Source of the DNA: Deinococcus sonorensis KR-87
GTDB lineage: Bacteria > Deinococcota > Deinococci > Deinococcales > Deinococcaceae
DNA length: 37,500 nt
Direction of reading: 5' to 3'
Assembly (NCBI RefSeq): GCF_040256395.1
Contig: NZ_CP158299.1
Coordinates: 855,001 to 892,500, forward strand
Below, piece by piece: positions 7,613 to 16,552 of this stretch. The notes beneath the pieces are model-generated. The model saw only the letters and a list, made by a program, of their open reading frames with translations, had not been told where the DNA came from and did no database searches. The position numbers and the translations under genes were made by a program. Numbering within the stretch: the stretch's first letter is position 1; each line of letters opens with the position of its first letter.

Positions 7613-8016
7613 TCGTCCTCCGGTTCGGGGCGCACGCCCAGGTCTGAGAGCAGGCCCTGGTACAGCCGGGCAGCGTCCACCCGCACCTGTTCCAGGCTGG
7701 CGTCCTCGCCCCGCTCGTGCGCCACGATCAGCGCGTTGGAGAGCAGCTCGGCGTAGATGGGCCAGCGGACGGCCCGGTCAGTGACCGCGGGCGCTGCCGG
7801 CAGCGGGTGGCCCAGCCGCTGCAGCGCCGCCTGGCTGGCGGCCCGTTCCGCCTCCCGGCGGCTGCGGCCCTCGCCGCGTCCCACCTCGCGGCCCTGCAGC
7901 TGCACCACGCACAGAAAGTGCGGCTGGTGGCTGGGCCCGCTGGCTGTGGACTCGAAGGTCGGCTCCCCCAGCCCCTCGGCCCGGCAGTGTTCAATCAGGT
8001 CGCCCTTGGGGTTCAT
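7609..8016 (-). CDS. Stand-alone double-stranded-RNA-binding-domain protein
   Basis: 135 residues. The N-terminal 65 residues read as a ds[23 protein letters not shown], then [20 protein letters not shown], then [16 protein letters not shown], matching the alpha-beta-beta-beta-alpha pattern with the basic GxGxSRReAE...AA motif that contacts dsRNA. This is the layout of the RNase III C-terminal domain, but no RNase III catalytic domain precedes it. The remaining 60 residues are helical and unassigned. The start ATG 8016 gives a complete dsRBD; I see no clear ribosome site or -10 box. The gene overlaps the HAD gene by ATGA. Confidence 0.8.
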   Translation of the reverse strand: MNPKGDLIEHCRAEGLGEPTFESTASGPSHQPHFLCVVQLQGREVGRGEGRSRREAERAASQAALQRLGHPLPAAPAVTDRAVRWPIYAELLSNALIVAHERGEDASLEQVRVDAARLYQGLLSDLGVRPEPEDE

Positions 8017-8100
8017 GCTCGGCCAGCCGGGAGCGGCACAGAGGGCGCGGTCATGCCGTAGCCTCGCAGGTCCGGCTGTCTCCCGGCAAGCCCCCGGCCC

Positions 8101-8877
8101 TCAGACATCGCGGCGGTCGAAGGCGAACACCGCCATCACCCCGAAGCCCACCGTGTAGATCAGCAGCAGGATCATCGGCTGCACGATGTCGCTGCCCTGA
8201 CGCAGGAACAGGTCCAGGTGGGTGGTCAGCAGGATCTTCTGGATCGCTTCCGGGAACACCGTCAGCAGCCGCATGATGTTCAGGGTGGCCAGGGTGGCCA
8301 GCGCGGCGGCGGTGGTGTTCAGGAACGTGACCCCGAACAGCAGGCTCAGCGCCGACACCGGCAGCATCACCACGGCGGCCAGCAGGTAGCCGCGCAGCAC
8401 CTGCAGCAGGGCCGCGCCGCTGCTGAGCAGGCCCTGGCCCACGAAGCCGCCCGGCCCCAGCCCGCTGCCCCCGGCAAAGTCGGTGTAGCCGAGCCGCAGC
8501 CCGGCCAGCAGGCTGCCGATCAGCAGCACCACCAGCAGCAGCGCCGGGTACAGCAGCGCGGCCAGCAGCTTGGCCAGAATCACCCGGTTGCGGTCCAGCG
8601 GGCGCAGCAGCAGCGGCGCCAGGGTGCCCTGCGCCACCTCGGTGCCGATCAGTTCGGCGCAGCTGAGCGCCACGAACAGCGGCAGCACGAACTGCACGGT
8701 GGTGATCAGCGCCAGGGCCGGCACCTGAAAGCCGCTCACCAGCGTCAGGCCATAGATCTGCTGCAGCCGCGGCGCCAGCGACCACAGCCACGGCAGCAGC
8801 AGGCACACCAGCACCGCCAGACGCACGCTGCGCGCGCCGGACAGCTTGCGGAACTCCAGGGCGAGCAGGGTCAGCAT
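8101..8877 (-). CDS. ABC transporter permease (ABC-2 type)
   Basis: 258 residues with about six hydrophobic segments, beginning with the ABC-2 hallmark [20 protein letters not shown] and including [30 protein letters not shown] (the conserved E-x-x-G-T-L-x-x-L-L-x-R-P region after TM2). It forms the membrane channel for the adjacent ATPase; the substrate is unknown, as ABC-2 systems export drugs, polysaccharides or peptides. AAAGG lies 6 bases before ATG 8877. The ATPase gene ends 27 bases upstream, so the two form an operon. Confidence 0.9.
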   Translation of the reverse strand: MLTLLALEFRKLSGARSVRLAVLVCLLLPWLWSLAPRLQQIYGLTLVSGFQVPALALITTVQFVLPLFVALSCAELIGTEVAQGTLAPLLLRPLDRNRVILAKLLAALLYPALLLVVLLIGSLLAGLRLGYTDFAGGSGLGPGGFVGQGLLSSGAALLQVLRGYLLAAVVMLPVSALSLLFGVTFLNTTAAALATLATLNIMRLLTVFPEAIQKILLTTHLDLFLRQGSDIVQPMILLLIYTVGFGVMAVFAFDRRDV

Positions 8878-8904
8878 GCGACACCTTTCCGGGCGGCGGG
8901 CTGC

Positions 8905-9843
<939 letters not shown>

Positions 9844-9850
9844 GCTCCAC

Positions 9851-9856
9851 AGCGTA
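9851..9856 (-). promoter_or_regulatory. -10 box of a leaderless promoter for the ABC ATPase
   Basis: On the minus strand TACGCT ends 7 bases before GTG 9843; the identical box precedes the parA-like gene. Confidence 0.5.
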
Positions 9857-9858
9857 GC

Positions 9859-10527
<669 letters not shown>

Positions 10528-10534
10528 GCCGGTC

Positions 10535-10540
10535 AGCATA
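10535..10540 (-). promoter_or_regulatory. -10 box of a leaderless promoter for the PIG-L gene
   Basis: TATGCTGACCGGCATG covers box and start codon; the M20 peptidase gene at 28513 has the same 16 bases with one change. Confidence 0.55.
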
Positions 10541-10582
10541 CGGCCCGCCGTACCGGGTCTTACCGTCGCCTCCGGAGGGCCC

Positions 10583-11743
10583 GTGTCAGAATGCCGCGTG
10601 CCCGCCCTGCCCGAACCTACCCGCCAGCCGTTCTCCGGCCACCTGCAGCGCTGGGCCGGTCAACCACTGGCGCTGCTGCAGGAGGGCGCGGCGCTGGGAC
10701 CGTTGTTCGGGTTGCACCTGGGCCTGCCGGCCGTGGTGGGCCACTCGCCCGCCTGGAACCGCCGGCTGCTGACCGACCTGGACACCTTCCGCAGCGCCGG
10801 CAGTTTCAGCGTGGTGGTCCCGTATCTGGCGGGCGGCATCATCCTGACCGACCAGGGCCACGCCGAGCGGCGCCACGCCCTGAACCCGCCGTTCTCGAAG
10901 CGCAGCCTGGAGCTGCTGCGGGCGCGGGTGCGAGGGGCGCTGCGGGCCGAGCCGCTGCCCACCACCCTGGACGCGCTGGCCTGGGCCGACCGGGCCGTGC
11001 TGCGGATGCTGAACGCGGCCTACTTCTCGGGCGACTTCGACCCTGAGCTGCTGCACCGCTTTCTGGCCCCGCTGCGCCACCCGTTCCCGGTGCCGGCGCT
11101 GCCCAGGCCGCTGCTGTTTGCCCGGTTCGGCCGCGAGCTGCAGCGGCTGGCCCAGATGCGGCTGCTGCACGGCGGAGACGACCTGCTGCACCACCTGGCG
11201 CGCTGGCCCGGCGGGGTGCAGGAGACGCGCGTCAGTCTGGCGGCCGGCCACGACACCACCACCCATACGCTGGCGTGGTGCGTGTGGCACCTGGCGCAGC
11301 AGCCGCAGTGGGCGCAGCCGGAGACGCTCAGAGCGGTGATCCGTGAGACGCTGCGGCTGTACCCACCCGGCTGGATGGGGAGCCGCCGGCTCAGCCGCGA
11401 CCTGGAGTACAGCGGCCACCGGCTGCCCCGGGGCGCGCTGGCGCTGTACAGCCCGTACCTGTCGGGCCGCGACCCGGCGCTGTGGGCACACGCCGATACC
11501 TTCTGGCCGGAACGCTGGCTGGAGGAAGGTTTCACGCCACCCGCCTGGAGCTACCTGCCGTTCGGGGGCGGCGAGCGCGTCTGCCTGGGCATGCATCTGG
11601 CGCAGCTGATGCTGGAGGAGGCGCTGCTGTGGCTGCTGGAGGACGGCCGCACCCCGCGCGCCCTGCACGGCGACCCCACCCCCCGCCCCGGCGTGACGCT
11701 CGGCCCGGCCGGGCCGCTGGTGGTGGAACGCGTCTTTAGCTGA
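10583..11743 (+). CDS. Cytochrome P450
   Basis: 386 residues, compact for a bacterial P450. The I-helix oxygen-activation motif is AAGHDTTTH, the K-helix ExxR is ETLR, the meander contains FWPERW, and the haem-binding loop is FGGGERVCLG with the cysteine ligand. It uses external redox partners; two ferredoxins are encoded in this window but not next to it. A Deinococcus P450 (CYP287A1) hydroxylates carotenoids at C-2, which is one possible role, but I cannot assign this sequence to it. Start GTG 10583 has GGAGG 4 bases upstream; GTG 10598, with CAGAAT 5 bases before it, is the alternative. It is divergent from the PIG-L gene. Confidence 0.9.
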   Translation: MSECRVPALPEPTRQPFSGHLQRWAGQPLALLQEGAALGPLFGLHLGLPAVVGHSPAWNRRLLTDLDTFRSAGSFSVVVPYLAGGIILTDQGHAERRHALNPPFSKRSLELLRARVRGALRAEPLPTTLDALAWADRAVLRMLNAAYFSGDFDPELLHRFLAPLRHPFPVPALPRPLLFARFGRELQRLAQMRLLHGGDDLLHHLARWPGGVQETRVSLAAGHDTTTHTLAWCVWHLAQQPQWAQPETLRAVIRETLRLYPPGWMGSRRLSRDLEYSGHRLPRGALALYSPYLSGRDPALWAHADTFWPERWLEEGFTPPAWSYLPFGGGERVCLGMHLAQLMLEEALLWLLEDGRTPRALHGDPTPRPGVTLGPAGPLVVERVFS

Positions 11744-11783
11744 AACGTGCCCGGCGGAAGCTCCGGGGCGCTACCACAGAGGG

Positions 11784-12104
11784 GTGAACTCCTCCGCTTT
11801 CTGGCTGCCGCTCACCCTGCTGGCCGTGCTGCTGGCCGGCTGCACGCCCGTGTACAGCCCCGCCACCAGCACCCCGGATACCCAGCTGAGCTGCGCCCAG
11901 ATCCGCAGTGAGCTGGCCCGCGCCCGCAGCGCCCAGGCCGAGGCCCGCGCCAATCGCACCCTCAGCGCCCAGAACGTGGCCTGGGCAGCCTTCTGGCTGC
12001 CCGGCGCCGTAGCGGGCCAGCTCAGCAACGCCCAGGTGCAGCAGGTGGCCACCCAGCGCATCGGGACACTGACCCGGCTCTCAGCCCAGAAAGGCTGCGG
12101 CTGA
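11784..12104 (+). CDS. Small lipoprotein
   Basis: 106 residues. The N-terminus is a short lipoprotein signal, FWLPLTLLAVLLAGC, with the lipobox LAGC at C20. After a short Thr/Pro linker comes a helical stretch (CAQIRSELARARSAQAEARA) and a hydrophobic patch (WAAFWLPGAVAG). Two further cysteines (CAQ near 37, and GCG at the C-terminus) could pair. No family recognised; the pattern resembles small envelope lipoproteins of unknown function. The GTG start is preceded by AGAGGG and by TACCAC ending 6 bases upstream. Confidence 0.75.
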   Translation: MNSSAFWLPLTLLAVLLAGCTPVYSPATSTPDTQLSCAQIRSELARARSAQAEARANRTLSAQNVAWAAFWLPGAVAGQLSNAQVQQVATQRIGTLTRLSAQKGCG

Positions 12105-12134
12105 TTTCCTACCGTCTGCCGCCCCGCCGGTGCC

Positions 12135-12140
12135 TAGACT
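12135..12140 (+). promoter_or_regulatory. -10 box of a leaderless promoter for the renalase-like gene
   Basis: TAGACT ends 7 bases before ATG 12148; it excludes the longer frame from GTG 12130. Confidence 0.55.
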
Positions 12141-12147
12141 GCCGCAC

Positions 12148-13155
12148 ATGGATGACGTACTGATCGTGGGCGCAGGACTCGCCGGGCTGGCCCTGGCCCG
12201 TCAGCTGCAGACACAGGGGCAGCGGGTTCAGCTGCTGGACGCTGCGCGGGGCGTGTCGGGGCGCTGCTCCACACGACGGCTGGGGGAGGCGGGCGCGGCC
12301 GAGGTGCGGCTGGATCATGGCGCGCGCTACTTCACCGCCCGGCACGACCGCACCCGCGCACTGGTCCAGGATGGCCTGCAGTCCGGCTGGCTGCGCGAGT
12401 GGACCCGCAGCGTTCCCAGCTGGGAGGCGGGGCAGATCACCAGCGAACCGGACGGCCACCCGCGCTACGTGCCGCCGCTGGGCATGAACGTGCTGGGCCG
12501 GGAGCTGGCAGAGGGATTGAGCGTCCAGACCAGCGCCCGGGTGGAGCAGCTGAGTCACCAGCCGGACGGCTGGCTGGCCCACACCGATGACGGCCGTCAC
12601 TGGTCGGCCCGGATGCTGGTGCTGAACCTGCCGGCGCATCAGGCGGCCGCGCTCCTGGAGACCGCGGCCCTTCCCCTGGACCTGAGCGCCTTGAGGGCCG
12701 TGCGCTTCGATCCGTGCTGGGCGGTGGGCGCACTGCTGGCCCGGGACGTGCCGGGCGCCGACTGGCCGGCGCTGCGGCTGAGCGGCCATCCCAGCCTGGA
12801 GTGGATCTGCCGCGAGCACACCAAACGCCCGGCCGGCCACCCGCCGGCCCTGATGCTGCACGCCCGCGCCGACTGGTCACGCGCCCAGCTCGACCTGAAC
12901 CGCGACCCGGCCGAGCTGCAGAGCGAACTGCTGGAGGCGGCACAGGAAGTGCTGGGCCCGCTGGAGGTGCAGCAGGCGTTCATTCACCGCTGGCGCTCCG
13001 CCACGCCGGTGCAGCGCTTTCCGGAACCCTGTGGCTGGCACCCGGAGCACGGGCTCGGCTGGTGCGGCGACTGGTGCACGCCGGACCCGCATGGCCCCCG
13101 GGTAGAGGCGGCGCTGCTGAGCGGCTGGGCGCTGGCGGACCGCATGACAGGCTAG
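12148..13155 (+). CDS. NAD(P)/FAD-dependent oxidoreductase, renalase-like
   Basis: 335 residues. The dinucleotide-binding motif is VLIVGAGLAGLALARQLQ at the N-terminus, followed by GVSGRCSTRR and RLDHGARYFTAR, the pattern of renalase-like amine-oxidase-fold flavoproteins. The C-terminal FAD-binding region is GLGWCGDWCTPDPHGPRVEA then ALLSGWALADRM. Bacterial renalases oxidise 2- or 6-dihydro-NAD(P) isomers, a repair reaction, but the substrate here is unproven. Its stop overlaps the stop of the convergent moeA by 3 bases. Confidence 0.87.
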   Translation: MDDVLIVGAGLAGLALARQLQTQGQRVQLLDAARGVSGRCSTRRLGEAGAAEVRLDHGARYFTARHDRTRALVQDGLQSGWLREWTRSVPSWEAGQITSEPDGHPRYVPPLGMNVLGRELAEGLSVQTSARVEQLSHQPDGWLAHTDDGRHWSARMLVLNLPAHQAAALLETAALPLDLSALRAVRFDPCWAVGALLARDVPGADWPALRLSGHPSLEWICREHTKRPAGHPPALMLHARADWSRAQLDLNRDPAELQSELLEAAQEVLGPLEVQQAFIHRWRSATPVQRFPEPCGWHPEHGLGWCGDWCTPDPHGPRVEAALLSGWALADRMTG

Positions 13156-14345
13156 AACAGCATCACCTCAACCTCGTCTCCGGCAGCCACCGCCTGACCC
13201 TCCGGGACAATCACCAGCGCGCCCGCCTCCGACAGCGAGCGCAGCACCCCGCTGCCCTGCTGGCCGTAATCGCGCACCGTGCCGCCCTCGATGACGCCGC
13301 GCCAGTAGGCGGCCCGGTCCGCCAGGGCGCGGAAGGGGGTGGCCGCCCGCAGCCGCAGCGTGAAGGGCAGCTCACCGGTCAGGGCCGGCCGCACGATCAC
13401 CTGAAACACCACCAGACTGCTGACCGGGTTGCCCGGCAGCCCGAATACTGGCAGGCCGCGCCAGCCGCCCAGCAGCGCCGGGCCGCCCGGCCGCATCCGG
13501 ACCTTCCAGAAGCTGACCCGGCCGTGTTCCAGCAGCAGGTCGCGCATGAAGTCGTATTTGCCCATGCTCACGCCGCCGCTGGTGATCAGCACGTCGGCGC
13601 CGCCCGCCGCCTCGATGCGGGCCGAGAGCACTTCCAGCGAGTCCGGCGCGTGGCCCAGGTCCAGCACCTCGCAGCCGGCCTCATGCAGCATGGCGGCCAG
13701 CCCGTGCCGGTTGCTGTCGTAGACCTGACCGGGGGCCAGCGGCTCACCCGGCTCGCGCACCTCGTCACCGGTGGAGAACAGCGCGGCCCGCAGCTGAGCG
13801 CGCACCGGCACCAGCGCGTGACCCAGTGAGACCGCCAGGGCCAGCCGCGAAGGGGTCAGCCGTTGCCCGGCCCGCAACACCACCTCTCCGGCCCGGAAGT
13901 CTCCCCCTTCCGGCCGCACGTCGCCGGGGCTGGCCGGACGCTGCAGCCACACGGCGTCCAGCCCATCGTCCTGCAACTGCTCCACCGGACAGATCGCGTC
14001 GGCGCCGGGGGGGAGCGGCGCGCCGGTGTAGATCCGGACGCAGCAGCCCGTTTCGACGCTTCCACTGAACGGCACCCCCGCCCGCGACTCTCCGACCACC
14101 TGTAACCTGACCGGGCGCCCGGGCGCGGCATCCAGCGTGTCGGCCTCACGACAGGCGATGCCATCCAGCGCACTCTCGGTGGCCGATGGGTGGCTGACCA
14201 GCGCCGGCAGATCCGCAGCCAGATATCGGCCTGCGGCCTGCTGTACCGGAACCTGCTCGGCTGATCTGACCGGCAACAGGTCCGCCAGCATCTGGCGGGC
14301 CTGCTCCACGGTGACGTTCATCGGGAAACTGGGACGCTCTGTCAT
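13152..14345 (-). CDS. moeA: Molybdopterin molybdotransferase MoeA
   Basis: 397 residues, normal length. It inserts molybdate into adenylyl-molybdopterin in the last step of molybdenum cofactor synthesis. Motifs: ESALDGIA (SxxDG substrate loop, usually SAMDGYA), IYTGAPLPPGAD, ALFSTGDEV, GQVYDSN, TSGGVSMGKYDF and FGLPGNPVSS. The C-terminal domain IV ends in EVEVMLF. No other moa/moe gene or molybdoenzyme is nearby. ATG 14345 is chosen from the -10-like CATGCT ending 6 bases upstream; ATG 14321 is the alternative. Confidence 0.95.
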   Translation of the reverse strand: MTERPSFPMNVTVEQARQMLADLLPVRSAEQVPVQQAAGRYLAADLPALVSHPSATESALDGIACREADTLDAAPGRPVRLQVVGESRAGVPFSGSVETGCCVRIYTGAPLPPGADAICPVEQLQDDGLDAVWLQRPASPGDVRPEGGDFRAGEVVLRAGQRLTPSRLALAVSLGHALVPVRAQLRAALFSTGDEVREPGEPLAPGQVYDSNRHGLAAMLHEAGCEVLDLGHAPDSLEVLSARIEAAGGADVLITSGGVSMGKYDFMRDLLLEHGRVSFWKVRMRPGGPALLGGWRGLPVFGLPGNPVSSLVVFQVIVRPALTGELPFTLRLRAATPFRALADRAAYWRGVIEGGTVRDYGQQGSGVLRSLSEAGALVIVPEGQAVAAGDEVEVMLF

Positions 14346-14351
14346 GAACCC

Positions 14352-14357
14352 AGCATG
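14352..14357 (-). promoter_or_regulatory. Possible -10 box of moeA
   Basis: On the minus strand CATGCT ends 6 bases before ATG 14345, one base off TATGCT. Weak. Confidence 0.35.
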
Positions 14358-14795
14358 GCAGACCCCCCAGACTCTCATAGGGGCAGCCGAGGTGGAGTGG
14401 CCCTCACATAAAGCTCACCCAACTGTTACCTACAAAGGATTTCTGAGCGAACGGGTGCTCTTTTGAGATGACTTGGCCAGAACATGAAGGCTGTTGTCAT
14501 TGCTGAGCCCAAGAGCCATACCTCAGCGTCTACCAAAATCAAGCCCTGACAGCGTGTTCCAGGTGAGTCTTCGGATATTTGAAAAAATTCACAGTCGTCG
14601 AGAAGGGAAATAGCAGGCTTTCCTAAGTACTCCCTGAGTTTTATGGCTGGTTTTCGCAGATTTTATGAGAATGGGCTTGTGCATCACCTTGCCTGTTTCA
14701 TCTACACCGCTCAGACCACCCGCTTAAGCTGCCCCTGATGGAGCCAAAAACAACGTTCAGGGTCGTCCTGTGCCTGGCTTCTGAGGGAGCAATTC
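14358..14795. other. AT-rich gene-free stretch
   Basis: This is the longest stretch without a gene. It is visibly richer in A+T than its surroundings (26 of 60 G+C at 14581-14640 by hand count). No supported coding frame is seen. It must hold the promoter of the repeat-protein gene. Weak candidates are TTGTCA-N17-CATACC (14494-14522) and TTGTGC near 14677. A Shine-Dalgarno site, GAGGGAG, lies 7 bases before ATG 14796, so the downstream gene has a leader, unlike most neighbours. Confidence 0.5.
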
Positions 14796-16058
14796 ATGAA
14801 GAAGACTGAACACACCACGGCGAGTGTTTCCTTCCGGCGAGCGCCCCGCGCCGCGACCCTGATCGTCAGCACCCTCCTCGGTCTGGGAGCCGTGGGTCTG
14901 GCACAGACCGATACATCCAACACAGCGGCGACGCCGTCCACCGCCACACCAGCCAGCGTGACGCTGACGTCCGGGAGCATCACCATCCCGACCCTGAGCA
15001 ACGCCACCGTCGTGACGACGGTCCGGACCATTTTGGGCGGCGCCGTCATCTACAGCGGCTCGGTGGCGAACGCGGTGCAGGATACCGTGGCTCAGCTGCA
15101 GGCCCAGGGCTTCACGGTGGTGACGGACACCAGCGCCACCACCGGCACAGCCACGGACACGTCCACAGCAACAGATACCACCGATACCTCGGGCACCACC
15201 GGCACCGACACCACGGGGACCGACACAACGACGACTGATTCGACGGATACCACCGCCACGGATACGTCCACTGATACGACAGGCACCACCGGGGATACGA
15301 CAGGCACAACGGATACCTCGACGACCGACACAACCGGAACGACGACCACGGATACGTCCGGCACAACCGACACCTCAACCGCTGGGGCAACGACCACCGA
15401 CACGGCCACAACGGATACATCCGCTACGACCAGCGCCACAACCACCGATACGACCAGCAGCACAACCGCATCAGCCACCGCGGCACCGACCGCTGTTGAC
15501 GCATTCGGCACCGTGGTGCTGGAGCGCAACGGCGAACGCATCACGGTCAGCAGTGAGCAGCGGCTGGGCCTGACGGTCGTGCAGGTCAGCCGGGATCCCA
15601 GGCAATACGCAGGCGTCTCGACCCAGGCCGCCCCGGCAGACACCACTACCCCAAGTGCGCCAGACACCGCTGCTCCAGCCGATACCACAGCCCCAGCGGA
15701 CACGACCGCGCCCAGCACCCCGGATGACACCACCACGCCAACCGATACCACAACTCCGGTGGACTCCACGACCCCCAGCGCGCCAGCGGATACGACCACG
15801 CCGAGTGCCCCTGGCGATACCACCGCACCCACCACGCCCGGGGACAGCACCACGCCGAGCACGCCTGGCGACACGACGACGCCCAGCGCACCAGCGGACA
15901 CCACGACCCCCAGCACCCCAACGGATCCCACAACGCCGAGCACGCCGGGTGATACTACGGCTCCGTCCACTCCAACGGATCCCACAACGCCCAGCGCACC
16001 GAGCGACGGAACGGCTCCAAGCACGCCGACCGATCCGGCCACGCCCAGCACGCCCTGA
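14796..16058 (+). CDS. Secreted Thr/Asp- and Thr/Pro-repeat protein
   Basis: 420 residues with no recognised family. The N-terminus has basic residues and then a hydrophobic segment (TLIVSTLLGLGAVGLAQ), probably a signal peptide cut after AQ near residue 37. Residues 55-110 may fold (SGSITIPTLSNATVVTTVRT, QDTVAQLQAQGFTVVTD). Residues 111-224 are a degenerate Thr/Asp tract built on TDT(T/S). Residues 233-275 form a second small folded-looking segment (GTVVLERNGERITVSSEQ). Residues 279-420 are Thr/Pro-rich and, from 325, run in a nine-residue period, TTPS(A/T)P(A/G/T)DT. The Thr-rich tracts suggest an extended, perhaps glycosylated, surface or periplasmic stalk; that is inference. No sorting motif or C-terminal anchor is seen. 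Codons are more varied and A-richer than in neighbours. The start is set by GAGGGAG. Confidence 0.85.
   Translation: MKKTEHTTASVSFRRAPRAATLIVSTLLGLGAVGLAQTDTSNTAATPSTATPASVTLTSGSITIPTLSNATVVTTVRTILGGAVIYSGSVANAVQDTVAQLQAQGFTVVTDTSATTGTATDTSTATDTTDTSGTTGTDTTGTDTTTTDSTDTTATDTSTDTTGTTGDTTGTTDTSTTDTTGTTTTDTSGTTDTSTAGATTTDTATTDTSATTSATTTDTTSSTTASATAAPTAVDAFGTVVLERNGERITVSSEQRLGLTVVQVSRDPRQYAGVSTQAAPADTTTPSAPDTAAPADTTAPADTTAPSTPDDTTTPTDTTTPVDSTTPSAPADTTTPSAPGDTTAPTTPGDSTTPSTPGDTTTPSAPADTTTPSTPTDPTTPSTPGDTTAPSTPTDPTTPSAPSDGTAPSTPTDPATPSTP
15126..15467 (+). repeat. Degenerate Thr/Asp codon-repeat tract
   Basis: Encodes residues 111-224 of the secreted protein: short units such as TDTT, TDTS and TGTT with synonymous codons (gat/gac, acc/aca/acg), so the peptide is more regular than the DNA. 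Confidence 0.85.
15768..16055 (+). repeat. 27-base tandem repeat coding nine-residue Thr/Pro units
   Basis: About ten units plus a partial one, consensus TTPS(A/T)P(A/G/T)DT; the last unit is cut after ATPSTP. Unit DNA is diverged by silent and conservative changes. Confidence 0.85.
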
Positions 16059-16071
16059 AGCAGATGTCATA

Positions 16072-16109
16072 GCGGAAAGGGGCGCCCAGGTCCGGGCGCC
16101 CCTTTCCGC
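16072..16109 (+). terminator. Strong hairpin after the repeat-protein gene
   Basis: A perfect 16-bp stem (GCGGAAAGGGGCGCCC with its complement) around a 6-base loop, 13 bases after the stop. There is no U-tract. Confidence 0.75.
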
Positions 16110-16173
16110 ATCTGGTCGTGTCAGGCAGCGACGTCTCGGGTAGACAAATGACAGCGCAGTGAGGCGTTTGCAC

Positions 16174-16203
16174 TTGTGCTTGGCCCGGATCTCTGCATAA
16201 TGT
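16174..16203 (+). promoter_or_regulatory. Promoter of the seven-iron ferredoxin
   Basis: TTGTGC (16174-16179), an 18-base spacer and TAATGT (16198-16203), ending 7 bases before ATG 16211: a leaderless promoter with a recognisable -35. Confidence 0.6.
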
Positions 16204-16210
16204 GGGCACT

Positions 16211-16447
16211 ATGCCTCACGTAATTGTTAGCACCTGCATCGGCGTCAAGGACCAGGCCTGCACCGAGGTGTGCCCGGTCGAATGCATTTATGACGGCGGC
16301 GATCAGTTCCTGATTCACCCGGACGAATGCATCGACTGCGGCGCGTGCGTCCCCGCCTGCCCCGTCAGCGCCATCTATCCCGAGGAGGACGTGCCGGCGG
16401 GCGAGCAGGACTTCATCGTCAAGAACCGCGCCCACTTCGGCCTCTAA
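16211..16447 (+). CDS. Seven-iron ferredoxin ([3Fe-4S][4Fe-4S])
   Basis: 78 residues. Cysteines at 9, 17, 21 and 25 and at 40, 43, 46 and 50 give the C-x7-C-x3-C-P and CIDCGACVPACPV patterns of seven-iron ferredoxins. The sequence is very close to the Thermus thermophilus protein, sharing PVECIYDGGDQF and CIDCGACVPACPV. It is a soluble low-potential electron carrier. The leaderless promoter excludes the three-residue extension from GTG 16202. A perfect hairpin follows 9 bases after the stop. A possible donor for the P450, but there is no genetic linkage. Confidence 0.95.
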   Translation: MPHVIVSTCIGVKDQACTEVCPVECIYDGGDQFLIHPDECIDCGACVPACPVSAIYPEEDVPAGEQDFIVKNRAHFGL

Positions 16448-16456
16448 TCCAAGGCG

Positions 16457-16491
16457 ACATGCGGCGACCAGGCATCCTGGTCGCCGCATGT
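16457..16491 (+). terminator. Hairpin after the ferredoxin gene
   Basis: A perfect 16-bp stem (ACATGCGGCGACCAGG and complement) with a 3-base loop, followed by TTCATT. Confidence 0.75.
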
Positions 16492-16507
16492 TCATTCACC
16501 TCGGCAG

Positions 16508-16540
16508 AAAAAGGGCCACCAGCTGAATGCTGATGGCCCT
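16508..16540 (-). terminator. Intrinsic terminator of the trigger factor gene
   Basis: Read on the minus strand: an interrupted stem AGGGCCA-x-CAGC / GCTG-x-TGGCCCT followed by a run of five T, 12 bases after the tig stop. Confidence 0.85.
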
Positions 16541-16552
16541 CGCCTTTCCCGA

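Noticed and set aside
12130..12147. Longer renalase-like protein from GTG 12130
   Set aside because: The TAGACT -10 box lies inside that extension, 7 bases before ATG 12148.
14641..14680. TTATG-type half-sites suggesting a radiation/desiccation response motif
   Set aside because: The two TTTTATG copies are direct, not inverted, and no 17-base palindrome with CATAA is present.
15092..16051. 319-codon Val/Gly/Ser-repeat frame on the minus strand
   Set aside because: Mirror of the Thr/Asp/Pro codon repeats; no start signal or terminator suits it, while the plus-strand gene has a signal peptide, ribosome site and terminator.
15126..16055. Possible CRISPR array
   Set aside because: The repeats are contiguous, codon-based and degenerate with no unique spacers; they lie in a protein-coding frame.
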